41,218 bases of DNA, from NCBI RefSeq assembly GCF_009765975.1, contig NZ_LMUJ01000020.1, positions 1 through 41,218 of the forward strand, given 5' to 3'. The position numbers were made by a program, and so were the translations under genes. Each line of letters begins with the position of its first letter. The stretch's first letter is position 1. This document shows positions 8,190 through 16,161 of this stretch, piece after piece. The DNA comes from Acidisphaera sp. S103. Its GTDB lineage: Bacteria; Pseudomonadota; Alphaproteobacteria; Acetobacterales; Acetobacteraceae. The notes below the pieces were generated by a model that was not told where the DNA came from, searched no databases, and saw nothing but the letters and a program-made list of their open reading frames with translations.

Positions 8190-9122
8190 GTTCCATTCCT
8201 CCCGTGATTGACCAACGCGCGTAACACCTTCGCCCGCGCGGCCGGCGCCGGCAGAATACGACTTTTCGCGACCGAAGACCATTCGCGCCACGACGAAGCG
8301 GCCGGCCGGGTCGACCCGTTAAAAGGCGGTTGTCCAGAGAACCGGGTTCGGTCATCGATCAGGTCTCGAGGACTGGTCCCGCCAGCGCCGGACTGCTCGC
8401 TCGGGAAACGGATTCGCACTGGCCTCAGTAGAAGTGGCGCAGGTGCCATGATCTCTTGGCGGCCACCAGAAACGCGCATCACAGCACTGGTCGCCGCCAT
8501 GTGGATCCGAGATAAGAAGTACATCGCTCTCGGAAGCGAAACCAAGTCAACTGCGGCGACGCGCGCTTGACTCATTTCCCTCCATAGATTTCGATGCGAT
8601 ATGACGCTATATTACAAAGGACATTATCGGATATACAGACGGACGCCCCCGCCGGCCGCCCGCGAGCTGCCTCACAATGAATCATTTTCAGAACCCATGG
8701 ACCGCCTTCCTGGGCAGCCTCGTGCTGCGCCAAATATAGGCATCGGAAAACCCATCCGATCAAGCGCCTGAATTTGCTTCAGATATCTTGATTTCCGTAA
8801 ACCAGCCACGCAACGACGTAAGCGATCAAAAAACTTCCGCCAGCGGCAACCGGAAGTCCCAGGGTCGCGATCCCGGGTTCAATCCAGAAACCCGCACGCC
8901 CCCCTTTTTGTATAGGCATCTCATATGGACGCGGAACTCAAATCTGAAAGCAGGGGGGTGGGCGCAGGGCACATACGCCTCCTTTGTATGATACCGTCCC
9001 TCAGTCGTTCGGCTGCTATATTTCAAGTCCCCCCTCATTTGGTCGCTTCAGAAGTCCTATCATCTCGTTGGAATGTATGGCAGATATTAACAGAGCACAT
9101 CAAATACTCTTCGGAGCCCCTG
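8190..9122. other. ~930-bp intergenic region, no confident gene
   Basis: Overlapping open frames on both strands in the first half (8208-8575) resemble nothing I recognise and look like GC-driven chance frames. From about 8576 the sequence becomes clearly A+T-richer and leads into the polysaccharide genes, marking a composition boundary. The promoter of the glycosyltransferase unit must lie in its right part. Confidence 0.5.
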
Positions 9123-10325
9123 ATGAAAATTGCATTCGTTCATGAATGGCTGACAACTTATGCTGGTTCGGAAAAAGTCCTCGAAATAATGCTGTCTGAA
9201 TTTCCCGAGGCCGACGTTTTCTGCCTTATCGACTACCTGCCCGCGGAGCATCGTGTCGGGTCCTTCAATCGGCCTTTCAAAACAAGCTATATGCAAAAAA
9301 TTCCTTTTGTATCCAAGATATACCGCTATTTGTTGCCTTTGATGCCATTTGCGATTGAGCAATTTGATTTGTCTTCATATGACATCATAATTAGCAATTG
9401 TCATGCGGTGGCCAAAGGCGTCATTACCGGACCGGACCAGGTACATATATGCTATTGCTACTCGCCGATGCGGTATGCATGGGACCTGCAAGCGCAATAT
9501 CTCACCGAGTCAGGCATTCAGTATGGCGTGCGCAGCCTGATCGCGCGATGGCTGCTTCATCGCATTCGTGGCTGGGATCACCGTGCGGCGCAAAACGTCG
9601 ACCATTTCATCGCCTGTTCGGCCTACATCGGAAGGCGCATCAAAAAGGCCTATCACCGCCAGTCGACGGTTATATATCCCAATGTCGCGGTGGATGATTT
9701 CGTCGTCGATGGACCGCGCGCCAATTTCTATATGACCTCCTCCCGAATGGTGCCGTACAAGAAGATGCACCTGATCGTGGAAGCGTTCTCGAAGATGCCG
9801 GACCGGCAACTGGTCGTCATCGGCACAGGCCCACAATTTTCGCGCTGCAAGGCGCTGGCCGGCCCCAACGTTAAATTACTCGGCTATCAACCGTACGCGA
9901 CCCTGCTTTGGCACATGCAAAGGGCGAGAGCCTTCATTTTCGCCGCCGAGGAGGACTTTGGCATCACGCCCGTGGAGGCACAGGCGTGCGGCACACCCGT
10001 ATTGGCCTTCGGCAAAGGTGGCGCCGCCGAGACCGTCGTAGATCGCGTAACGGGCCTGCTGTTCCACGAACAAAGCGCCGCGGCGATCCAACGTGTCGTA
10101 CAGGATTTCGAAGCCATCGAAGACAGCTTCGATCCCCAAATCATTCGCGAAAATGCCCTGCGGTTTTCAACGGAGAGATTCAGGAGCGAGTTCAAGCAAT
10201 ATGTCTATGCCAGGTGGCGGGAGCACAAACGGAACATCGCCGTCCCCGAACCCTTTATCGCGTCGGCATCGAACGAACCTGCCCGCAGCCAGATCCATCA
10301 TGAACCTGAAAGTGTGACGATATGA
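9123..10325 (+). CDS. GT4-family glycosyltransferase (mannosyltransferase-like)
   Basis: About 400 residues from the ATG at 9123, preceded by GGAG; it starts [24 protein letters not shown], the usual N-terminus of the WbaZ/RfaB-like group. A longer frame from 8925 adds 66 residues of non-family sequence. The GT-B donor-site motif [25 protein letters not shown] is at about residues 276-300, with the paired glutamates of the EX7E signature, and [17 protein letters not shown] provides the phosphate-binding Arg/Lys. GT4 enzymes of this type use GDP-mannose or a derived GDP-sugar. The overlapping downstream gene makes GDP-4-keto-6-deoxymannose, supporting a GDP-sugar donor. The 5' part is relatively A+T-rich. 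It probably acts at the cytoplasmic face in exopolysaccharide or O-antigen assembly. Confidence 0.88.
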   Translation: MKIAFVHEWLTTYAGSEKVLEIMLSEFPEADVFCLIDYLPAEHRVGSFNRPFKTSYMQKIPFVSKIYRYLLPLMPFAIEQFDLSSYDIIISNCHAVAKGVITGPDQVHICYCYSPMRYAWDLQAQYLTESGIQYGVRSLIARWLLHRIRGWDHRAAQNVDHFIACSAYIGRRIKKAYHRQSTVIYPNVAVDDFVVDGPRANFYMTSSRMVPYKKMHLIVEAFSKMPDRQLVVIGTGPQFSRCKALAGPNVKLLGYQPYATLLWHMQRARAFIFAAEEDFGITPVEAQACGTPVLAFGKGGAAETVVDRVTGLLFHEQSAAAIQRVVQDFEAIEDSFDPQIIRENALRFSTERFRSEFKQYVYARWREHKRNIAVPEPFIASASNEPARSQIHHEPESVTI

Positions 10326-11506
10326 AGCGAGCAGTCATCACAGGCGTTTTGGGACAGGACGGTGCCTATCTCACGCGATTGCTTCTGAATAAGGGGTACC
10401 GCGTCTATGGTACCCACAGAAGGACCAGTTCCTTCAACGCATGGCGTCTCGATGAGTTGGGTATCCGTAACCATCCGAACCTTACGCTGTCTGTCAGTGA
10501 CATTACCGACCCCGGATCATGCCTCCGGATACTCGAATTGGCTCAACCGCAGGAGGTCTACAATCTCGCCGCACAAAGCTTCGTCGGGACATCCTTCGAC
10601 CAGCCGACCGTTACGGCACAGATCGACGGTATAGGCGCCCTCAATCTCCTCGAAGCGATCAGGACCATCGACCGATCGATCCGGTTCTATCAGGCATCAT
10701 CCGCTGAAATGTTCGGCCTGGTTCAAACAATACCCCAATCGGAAACTACGCAGTTCTACCCCCGCAGTCCGTACGCCGTCGCTAAACTGTACGCTCATTG
10801 GATGGCCATAAACTATCGCGAATCCCACAACATTTTCGCCAGTTGCGGGATTATGTTCAATCATGAATCGCCGATGCGCGGGATCGAGTTCGTTACGCGA
10901 AAAATAACAGATGCCGTTGCTCGTCTGGCATGCGGTGAAAGCATTGTCCTCGAACTTGGCAACCTCGATGCCATAAGAGACTGGGGTTACGCCGAGGAAT
11001 ACGTCGAGGGAATGTGGCGCACGCTTCAGACAAATGCATCGGACACATATGTTTTTGCCACCGGATGTTCCGAATCCGTTCGCGAGTTCGCAACCATGGC
11101 GTTCGCGAGTGCTGGTATCGAGATAGACTGGCATGGCAAAGGTGAGGAAGAGTGTGCGGTCGCTGTTGCCAGTAACCAGATAGTCGCACGCGTCTCTCCG
11201 GAATTCTATCGTCCCGCCGAAGTGGAATCCCTGATCGGTGACTTTTCCAAAGCCGAACGGGAGCTTGGGTGGCGACCGCAGATGAGCCTCCGCGAGCTCT
11301 GCAAGCTGATGGTCGACACGGATATCAGACGCCAGCAGCTTTCACGGTCAACCAACGGTTCGGTCAACAACGGCTGGCTGGATCGCGATGTGCCTCACCT
11401 TCCCGCCAGGCCGACGACCAATAGACACAGGCTGAATGGTCTGCCTTCCAATGGCGCCGGAGCGGTCTTTCATCGCGAATTTCGCGGCGAGGAAACACCG
11501 TTATAG
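10322..11506 (+). CDS. gmd: GDP-mannose 4,6-dehydratase
   Basis: 394 residues; the first ~345 align with Gmd of the extended SDR family. Seen are the NADP-binding GVLGQDG loop, THRRTSSFN (2'-phosphate-binding Arg), the SSAEMFG active-site segment, YAVAK (catalytic Tyr and Lys), [21 protein letters not shown] and [21 protein letters not shown]. The enzyme converts GDP-D-mannose to GDP-4-keto-6-deoxy-D-mannose, precursor of GDP-fucose, -rhamnose or -perosamine; no follow-on reductase or aminotransferase of that route is in the window. It overlaps the GT4 gene (ATGA at 10322-10325). The last ~45 residues are an unusual Arg/Asn/Pro-rich tail absent from typical Gmd (about 345-375 residues). Confidence 0.93.
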   Translation: MKRAVITGVLGQDGAYLTRLLLNKGYRVYGTHRRTSSFNAWRLDELGIRNHPNLTLSVSDITDPGSCLRILELAQPQEVYNLAAQSFVGTSFDQPTVTAQIDGIGALNLLEAIRTIDRSIRFYQASSAEMFGLVQTIPQSETTQFYPRSPYAVAKLYAHWMAINYRESHNIFASCGIMFNHESPMRGIEFVTRKITDAVARLACGESIVLELGNLDAIRDWGYAEEYVEGMWRTLQTNASDTYVFATGCSESVREFATMAFASAGIEIDWHGKGEEECAVAVASNQIVARVSPEFYRPAEVESLIGDFSKAERELGWRPQMSLRELCKLMVDTDIRRQQLSRSTNGSVNNGWLDRDVPHLPARPTTNRHRLNGLPSNGAGAVFHREFRGEETPL

Positions 11507-11518
11507 GAACGAAAGGTC

Positions 11519-11580
11519 TAGTGTCCTGCCCCAGAAGTTCGTCGCATTCTGCGACGGATTTCTGGGATCGACAGGCCACT
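11519..11580. terminator. long palindrome downstream of gmd, terminator-like
   Basis: CGTCGCA (11540-11546) and TGCGACG (11550-11556) flank a 3-base loop. The stem extends through wobble pairs to CCAGAA/TTCTGG (11531-11536 and 11560-11565), and the outermost agtg-cctg / cagg-cact parts also match. There is no T-run after it, so it may be a bidirectional stem-loop or a palindromic mobile unit rather than a classical terminator. Confidence 0.5.
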
Positions 11581-11592
11581 GAAAACAGAGAG

Positions 11593-11662
11593 CCAGAGCG
11601 TTTTGTTTGATCGCATGATTCACGCGCTCTGAACGTCCCGCCCAGCGCGATCATGCTCTGGC
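11593..11662 (+). repeat. ~68-bp dispersed palindromic repeat, copy 2
   Basis: Begins gccagagcgttttgtttgat and ends gcgatcatgctctggc; terminal GCCAGAGC/GCTCTGGC form an 8-bp perfect inverted repeat. Same orientation as the copy at 30786 and opposite to that at 845. Confidence 0.85.
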
Positions 11663-11886
11663 CTCCACACGGCTGGACCCGCTCGTGATGACCGTCCGTA
11701 CCGATCGAGCGCGCCGCTTGCGGTGACGAAGCAGAAGACGGCGCGCGTTCAGGCCGTGAACCGTCGCATGTCCGGCGGAACTGACCCATGCGTACGGCTG
11801 TCTCGCCCCAGGCACCCGAAAATTCCCCCCATCCCCCTTGAACCAGCCCCCCTCTTCCCCATTTCCAGACCCATTTAGAACATAAC

Positions 11887-12717
11887 ATGAACGATATGCC
11901 AGATCAAATCCCAGACCAGACCCCCGACCTGACCATGGAAACCACCGCCCCTTACGACCGCGACGCCATTTTCCACGCCGACGGCCCCATCAACCCCCTC
12001 TTCATCACCGAGGCCATCCGCACCCTCATGCGGAACCTCCCCATAGACCCCAAGGAACCCCCCGCCTGGGCAAACCGCCGCATGTTCTGCGCCCTGGTCA
12101 ACCTCGCCGCCTACCACCCAAGGGACGAAACCGAAGTGACGCTCGCCGTCCAGGCCCTGTCCGCTTATCACGCCGCCGCGGCCTGTTTTCGCATCGGCAT
12201 GAACCTGCGCGACCCCAACGGCGACAGCACCCGCCACATCACTGCCGCCTGCTCCGCCGCCAGGACCTTCGACTCCCTGCTGCGCGCCCTGGAACGCCGC
12301 CAGGCCAAGCCGCTATCCGTCCCCGTCGGCCGTCCGCCGTCGCGGCCGTGGTCGGATCCGAAGCCGGACGAATACATGGACGAAATGGAAACCCGCTGCC
12401 GCCACGGCGACCTCGAACCCGAGAGCCAACCCGACCCGCAAATCGCCTGGACACCGGAGCAACGCGCCGCCTTCGAAGCCCTCCGGGAACAACGGCGCAT
12501 CGACAAGGAAAACGAAGGCCTCGACATCGCCAACACCGAGGGCATCCTGCCCGGCGGCGGCATGATCCTGATGGAGAATCCCACCCCCCAGCAGGCCGCC
12601 TACATGGGCCGCCGCCTAGGCCTGATGTACAAGCGCGAAATCGAGGAAAACCGCCGCAAGGGCATCACCAAGATGCCGAAAATCCGCGGTATCCGCCCCG
12701 GCGACCTCATTCCATAG
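11887..12717 (+). CDS. conserved-looking hypothetical protein
   Basis: 276 residues with a Pro/Asp-rich acidic N-terminus, a central Ala-rich helical region (about 85-140, LAVQALSAYHAAAACFRIGMNLRD ... SAARTFDSLLRALERR), a Pro/acidic linker, and a charged C-terminus (EIEENRRKGITKMPKIRGIRPGDLIP). No signal peptide, membrane segment or catalytic motif is visible. Codon use is strongly GC3-biased like ordinary genes here, and the opposite strand reads as a shadow, supporting a real gene. It lies 22 bp upstream of another hypothetical on the same strand, so the two probably form an operon. I do not recognise the family. Confidence 0.65.
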   Translation: MNDMPDQIPDQTPDLTMETTAPYDRDAIFHADGPINPLFITEAIRTLMRNLPIDPKEPPAWANRRMFCALVNLAAYHPRDETEVTLAVQALSAYHAAAACFRIGMNLRDPNGDSTRHITAACSAARTFDSLLRALERRQAKPLSVPVGRPPSRPWSDPKPDEYMDEMETRCRHGDLEPESQPDPQIAWTPEQRAAFEALREQRRIDKENEGLDIANTEGILPGGGMILMENPTPQQAAYMGRRLGLMYKREIEENRRKGITKMPKIRGIRPGDLIP

Positions 12718-12739
12718 CCCCCCGCCAGGACCACCCGAC

Positions 12740-13375
12740 ATGACCCGACCGCAGGCCGAAATCGGCCCCCTGATGACGTTTATCGTCGCCCTTCTGACCC
12801 CGCTGCTGCTGACCGGCGGCATCACCGACATCGACCTCGCCCGTCAGGCCGCCCGCCAGGCCATCGACGCCTACGACACCGCCGGCAACGACCAGCTTGT
12901 CACCGTCGCCCAGATCGTCGGCTTCGCGCTGGCCTCGCTCGACAGCCTCCGCCTGTCCGCCGCCCCCGATCGGTCGGTATCCATGACCCTGAAACTCAGG
13001 GGCAACGCCAACGCCCTGAATCGCGCCGCCCAACACAGCTCGGCCGCCCTGGACAGCCAGCGCCGGGACACTCGGGACTCCGCCGACCACCAGGCCATCC
13101 TTGCCACGCTCGAACAAACCCCAACCAGGCTGCAGCCCACCGAACCGAAGCCGGCGGCGAAATCCGGCGACACCCGGGTCCAGTCATGGGCCGGCGCGAT
13201 GACCGACGTCGCCGCCGAGTGCTCCCGCAACCTCGCCAGGCTGCCGCCCAGCCAACGCCGAGCCGAGATCATCCGCATCGGCGCGCTCAACGAAGCCGCC
13301 GGCCACCTCACCAGCGGCGGCACCACCCAAGGCAAGGCCGCACTGCTGGCCAGCACGTCGCTCAGCACCGGATAA
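12740..13375 (+). CDS. hypothetical protein with hydrophobic N-terminal segment
   Basis: 211 residues. Residues ~12-27 (TFIVALLTPLLLTGG) are hydrophobic and could be a membrane helix or part of a buried core. The next stretch (DIDLARQAARQAIDAYDTAGNDQLVTVAQIVGFALASLDSLRLS) looks like amphipathic helices. The C-terminal ~35 residues (IGALNEAAGHLTSGGTTQGKAALLASTSL) are duplicated downstream as a disconnected fragment at 13511-13614. It follows the preceding hypothetical by 22 bp. There is no known domain that I can name. Confidence 0.62.
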   Translation: MTRPQAEIGPLMTFIVALLTPLLLTGGITDIDLARQAARQAIDAYDTAGNDQLVTVAQIVGFALASLDSLRLSAAPDRSVSMTLKLRGNANALNRAAQHSSAALDSQRRDTRDSADHQAILATLEQTPTRLQPTEPKPAAKSGDTRVQSWAGAMTDVAAECSRNLARLPPSQRRAEIIRIGALNEAAGHLTSGGTTQGKAALLASTSLSTG

Positions 13376-13380
13376 GGGTG

Positions 13381-13686
13381 TCCTCCCGTCGTCATGGTGG
13401 GCGCAGGCCCACCATCCACGCCTTCCCATGCTGATCTCGGAAAAGGCGTGGATGGCGGGCCTCCGCCCGCCACGACGGTATCGGCAACCCTGCTTCCCCT
13501 GGAACGTTATTCCGCATCGGCGCGCTCAACGAAGCCGTCGGCCACCTCACCAGCGGCGGCACCACCCAAGGCAAGGCCGCACTGCTGGCCAGCACGTCGC
13601 TCAGCACCAGCTAAGGGTGCCGGCCTCCCGTCGTCATGACGGTATCGGCAGCCCTGCTTCCCCAGCAGCGTTATTTCGCGTCGAAC
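13381..13686 (-). repeat. MITE-like palindromic repeat M3, split by a local duplication
   Basis: The right part (13634-13686: catgacggtatcgg ... cagcgttatttcgcgtcg) is the reverse complement of the left end of the element at 16002-16128. The block at 13387-13480 carries two ~33-bp arms with CCATCCACGCCTT and AAGGCGTGGATGG, the core palindrome of the family. The outer end next to the hypothetical gene lacks the terminal repeat. The element abuts the permease stop codon at 13688. Confidence 0.7.
13511..13614 (+). pseudogene. duplicated 3' end of the upstream hypothetical gene
   Basis: From tccgcatcggcgcgctcaac to the TAA at 13612-13614 this repeats 13272-13375 with only a few substitutions (Ala to Val in GHL context, CCGGA to CCAGC before the stop). 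It covers the last ~34 codons and has no start or promoter of its own, so it is a non-functional tandem fragment. The similarity continues past the stop into the flanking repeat. Confidence 0.85.
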
Positions 13687-13687
13687 A

Positions 13688-14494
13688 CTAAATCCGCCGC
13701 CGCCGCCACAACAGCGAGACCCCAAGCAGCACCATCGCCACCGCCGCGACGATCGCCGTCGCCAGCGCATAGATCTCCGGCGTGACCCCCAGCCGCGTCG
13801 CCGAAAACACCACCATCGGCAACGTCGAGGCGCCGGGCCCGGAGGTGAAACTCGCCACCACCACGTCATCCATCGACAAGGTGAACGCCAGCAGCCAGCC
13901 GGACACCAGTGCCGGCGCCATCAACGGCAAGGTGATCGCCACGAATGCCTTCCACGGCGGCGCGTACAGATCCATCGCCGCCTGCTCCAGCGCCACGCCC
14001 GCGTCGGCCAGCCGGCCGCGCACCACCACCGCGACATACGCCACCGAAACCGAGGCATGCGCCAACGTCACCGTCCCCGCCCCGCGCCCGTGCGGCCACC
14101 CCGTCAGTTGCTCCAACGTCACGAAAAACAACAGCAGGGACAGCCCGGTGATCACTTCCGGCATCACCAACGGCGCCGCCAGCGCCGCCTCGAACAGCCC
14201 GCGCCCGCGGAACCGCCCAAAACGAGCCAGCGAGAACCCCGCCGTCGCCCCGACCACGCAGGCGATCGAGGCCGACACAGCGGCGATCCGCAGCGACAGG
14301 AACGTGGCGTCGATCACTTGCTGGTCATGCCAAAGCGCCGAGTACCAGCGTGTCGAGAACCCCGACCAGTCAGTCACCAGCCGGGAGTCATTGAAACTGA
14401 AGACGATCAGGAACGCGATCGGTGCGTATAGAAACGCATAGCAGACGATCAGCCACGCGATCAGGCCCCCACTGCCCCGCGCGCGTCCGGCCAT
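13688..14494 (-). CDS. PotC/PotI-type ABC transporter permease, without partner genes
   Basis: About 268 residues from the ATG at 14494, which overlaps the UppP stop by one base (TAATG). About six membrane helices are visible (GGLIAWLIVCYAFLYAPIAFLIVFSFN onward). The permease EAA loop reads EQAAMDLYAPPWKAFVAITLPLMAPAL near residues 175-201, the docking site for the ATPase, with the usual Gly of DLGA replaced by Tyr. The pattern is that of spermidine/putrescine-type permease subunits. Such subunits normally sit with an ATPase, a second permease and a binding protein; none is adjacent. Instead it is coupled to uppP and ends against a repeat, suggesting a rearranged locus or assembly with subunits encoded elsewhere. 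Confidence 0.88.
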   Translation of the reverse strand: MAGRARGSGGLIAWLIVCYAFLYAPIAFLIVFSFNDSRLVTDWSGFSTRWYSALWHDQQVIDATFLSLRIAAVSASIACVVGATAGFSLARFGRFRGRGLFEAALAAPLVMPEVITGLSLLLFFVTLEQLTGWPHGRGAGTVTLAHASVSVAYVAVVVRGRLADAGVALEQAAMDLYAPPWKAFVAITLPLMAPALVSGWLLAFTLSMDDVVVASFTSGPGASTLPMVVFSATRLGVTPEIYALATAIVAAVAMVLLGVSLLWRRRRI

Positions 14495-15336
14495 TACAGC
14501 AGGAACAGCACACCCAGGCTGCCCACGCCCGCCAACACGCAATAGTAAGCGAACGGGTTCAACGCCCAGGAATCATGCTGCCGGAAATACCGCATCAGGA
14601 ACGCCGTGCTCAGCAGTGCCGTGATCCCCGCCACCACCGCGGCCATCGCCGACATGGCCAGCACCCCGTGCGCGACGTGCTCGTGCATCAGCTTCGGCAC
14701 CTCCAGCACCGTCGCCCCCAGGATGATCGGGGTCGCGATCAGGAAGGAGAAATGCGCCGCCCCCTCATGATTGATGCCACGCAGCAGCCCGCCCACGATG
14801 GTCGCGCCCGATCGCGAGATTCCCGGAATCAACGCCGTGCACTGCCACAAGCCGATCACCAGCGCATCCGTACGCGACAAGGTGGACAGATACCGCTGCG
14901 CGTCGCCGCGCCCGCGCAACTTCTCACCGAACAGGAGCAAAAATCCGTTCACGATCAGGAACGCGGCCGCCACCACCGGGGTCCCGAACAGGCCGCGGAA
15001 GAATTTCTCCAGGACGAACCCCAGGATCACGGCGGGGATCGTGGCGATGACGACCAGGACGAACACCCGCCGGCTCTCGCCGACCTGGTGCGCTCCGCCG
15101 ATCCCCAGCAGGCCGGTCAGGATTGCCCACCAATCCTGCCAGAAATACCCCAGCAGCGCGGTCGCGGTGCCCAGGTGCAGCATCACCAGGAACGGCAGGA
15201 ACTCCGGCGAATGCTGGTCGATATTCTTCCAATGCAGCAGCGCCGGCAGCACCACCGCGTGCCCCAGACTGCTGACAGGAAACAGCTCCGTCGCCCCCTG
15301 CAGGATGGCGATGACAAGCGCTTGTATGGTGTCCAT
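14494..15336 (-). CDS. uppP: undecaprenyl-diphosphate phosphatase
   Basis: 280 residues, normal for UppP/BacA. It dephosphorylates undecaprenyl pyrophosphate at the inner membrane, recycling the lipid carrier for peptidoglycan and polysaccharide synthesis; overexpression in other bacteria gives bacitracin resistance. Both signature motifs are present: LQGATELFPVSSLGH at about 12-26 (catalytic Glu and Ser) and PGISRSGATI at about 170-179 (catalytic Arg). Eight or so hydrophobic segments fill the rest. The start has GGAG 8 bases upstream. The stop overlaps the permease start, so these unrelated functions are translationally coupled. Confidence 0.95.
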   Translation of the reverse strand: MDTIQALVIAILQGATELFPVSSLGHAVVLPALLHWKNIDQHSPEFLPFLVMLHLGTATALLGYFWQDWWAILTGLLGIGGAHQVGESRRVFVLVVIATIPAVILGFVLEKFFRGLFGTPVVAAAFLIVNGFLLLFGEKLRGRGDAQRYLSTLSRTDALVIGLWQCTALIPGISRSGATIVGGLLRGINHEGAAHFSFLIATPIILGATVLEVPKLMHEHVAHGVLAMSAMAAVVAGITALLSTAFLMRYFRQHDSWALNPFAYYCVLAGVGSLGVLFLL

Positions 15337-15427
15337 GCGTGGCTCCGGCCGATTCGGAAGGATAGACTAAAGAATTCTCGGCCACGTCCACACTGCCGGA
15401 CCGGACCCGTCAAACTCGGGCGCTCCG

Positions 15428-15760
15428 TTACACGAGGCCGCGCGCGATGGCCAGCAACTCGAGGAGGTATTCCGAACCATCGCCGGGATGCACCGAGATG
15501 CCGATCCGAACCCGGTAATCGGCCGCCAGGTCGGCATAGTCGGAAATGGCGTCGGACTCCCCCAGCCAGTTGCCGATCGACCGCAGCTCCGTCCACAGCG
15601 AGGCATAATCCTTCCGCCGCAAATCGCCGGCCAGGGCTTCCAGCGCCACCGCCGCGGCTGCACTGGCGGTGTCGCCGGGATCGGCATCAACCAGCCGCAG
15701 ACGCCATGCGGCGGCTCGCTCCAGTTCCTCGACCTCGGGATGCTCGTCGTTGCTGTCCAT
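15428..15760 (-). CDS. small hypothetical protein
   Basis: 110 residues, acidic (MDSNDEHPEVEELERAAAWRLRLVDADPGD), probably all-alpha and cytoplasmic, with no membrane segment. The Ala-rich middle (TASAAAAVALEALAGDLRRKDYASLWTELRSIGNWL) and C-terminus (ISVHPGDGSEYLLELLAIARGLV) show no motif I know. A strong Shine-Dalgarno (GAGGAG five bases before the ATG) supports the start. It is 91 bp upstream of uppP on the same strand and may share its transcript. Confidence 0.6.
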   Translation of the reverse strand: MDSNDEHPEVEELERAAAWRLRLVDADPGDTASAAAAVALEALAGDLRRKDYASLWTELRSIGNWLGESDAISDYADLAADYRVRIGISVHPGDGSEYLLELLAIARGLV

Positions 15761-16001
15761 GCTGGCTCCTCGATCGTCCTGGCCGAACCTTGAAGACCGT
15801 AAACGATGGCCGCGGAAATGGAATCCCGCTGGCGTGGCACAGTGGAATCAGGCGTGCCGGTCCCGCAAACCCGTTGACGGCCGTCGCAGCTTCGGGTGTA
15901 ACGCGGGTGCGCGGACTTCACGAAAAGGTGATATGACCGCTTTGAGGCATCGGCTGATCCTTCCCGTATCGAACCAGGTGCGTTCCGAACCGCTTCTTGG
16001 C
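15761..16001. other. intergenic segment before the MITE-like repeat
   Basis: Together with 16002-16161 this is a ~400-bp gap between divergent genes. Nothing is seen in the first 240 bp beyond the likely promoter of the 15760 gene. Confidence 0.4.
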
Positions 16002-16128
16002 GTCCGACGCGAAATAATCGCTGCAGCGGAAGCACGGCTACTTGATACCGTCATGATGGGCGAAGGCCCACCATGACGACGAGAGGCCGACGCCCTGTGC
16101 TGGACGATCCGGTTATTCCGCGTCGGCC
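16002..16128 (+). repeat. MITE-like element M1 with 19-bp terminal inverted repeats
   Basis: Left end gtccgacgcgaaataatcg (16002-16020); right end cggttattccgcgtcggcc (16110-16128), inverted repeats with a few mismatches. The centre is a hairpin (atgatgggcgaaggcccaccat) shorter than in other copies. It ends 33 bp before the start of the membrane-protein gene. Confidence 0.8.
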
Positions 16129-16161
16129 CCTTAACGCCAGTGCCGCCAGGACCGGCGGCCG

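Noticed and set aside
8208-8570. Plus-strand 120-codon frame in the 8.2-9.1 kb gap
   Set aside because: An equally open minus-strand frame overlaps it, no start context or motif is present, and I could not recognise either product.
8855-8890. tRNA-like T-arm (gggttcaatcc)
   Set aside because: The flanking stem does not pair and no acceptor, D or anticodon arms can be formed.
14422-15936. Plus-strand 504-codon open frame
   Set aside because: Antisense to uppP and its neighbours; Gln/Arg/His-rich shadow.
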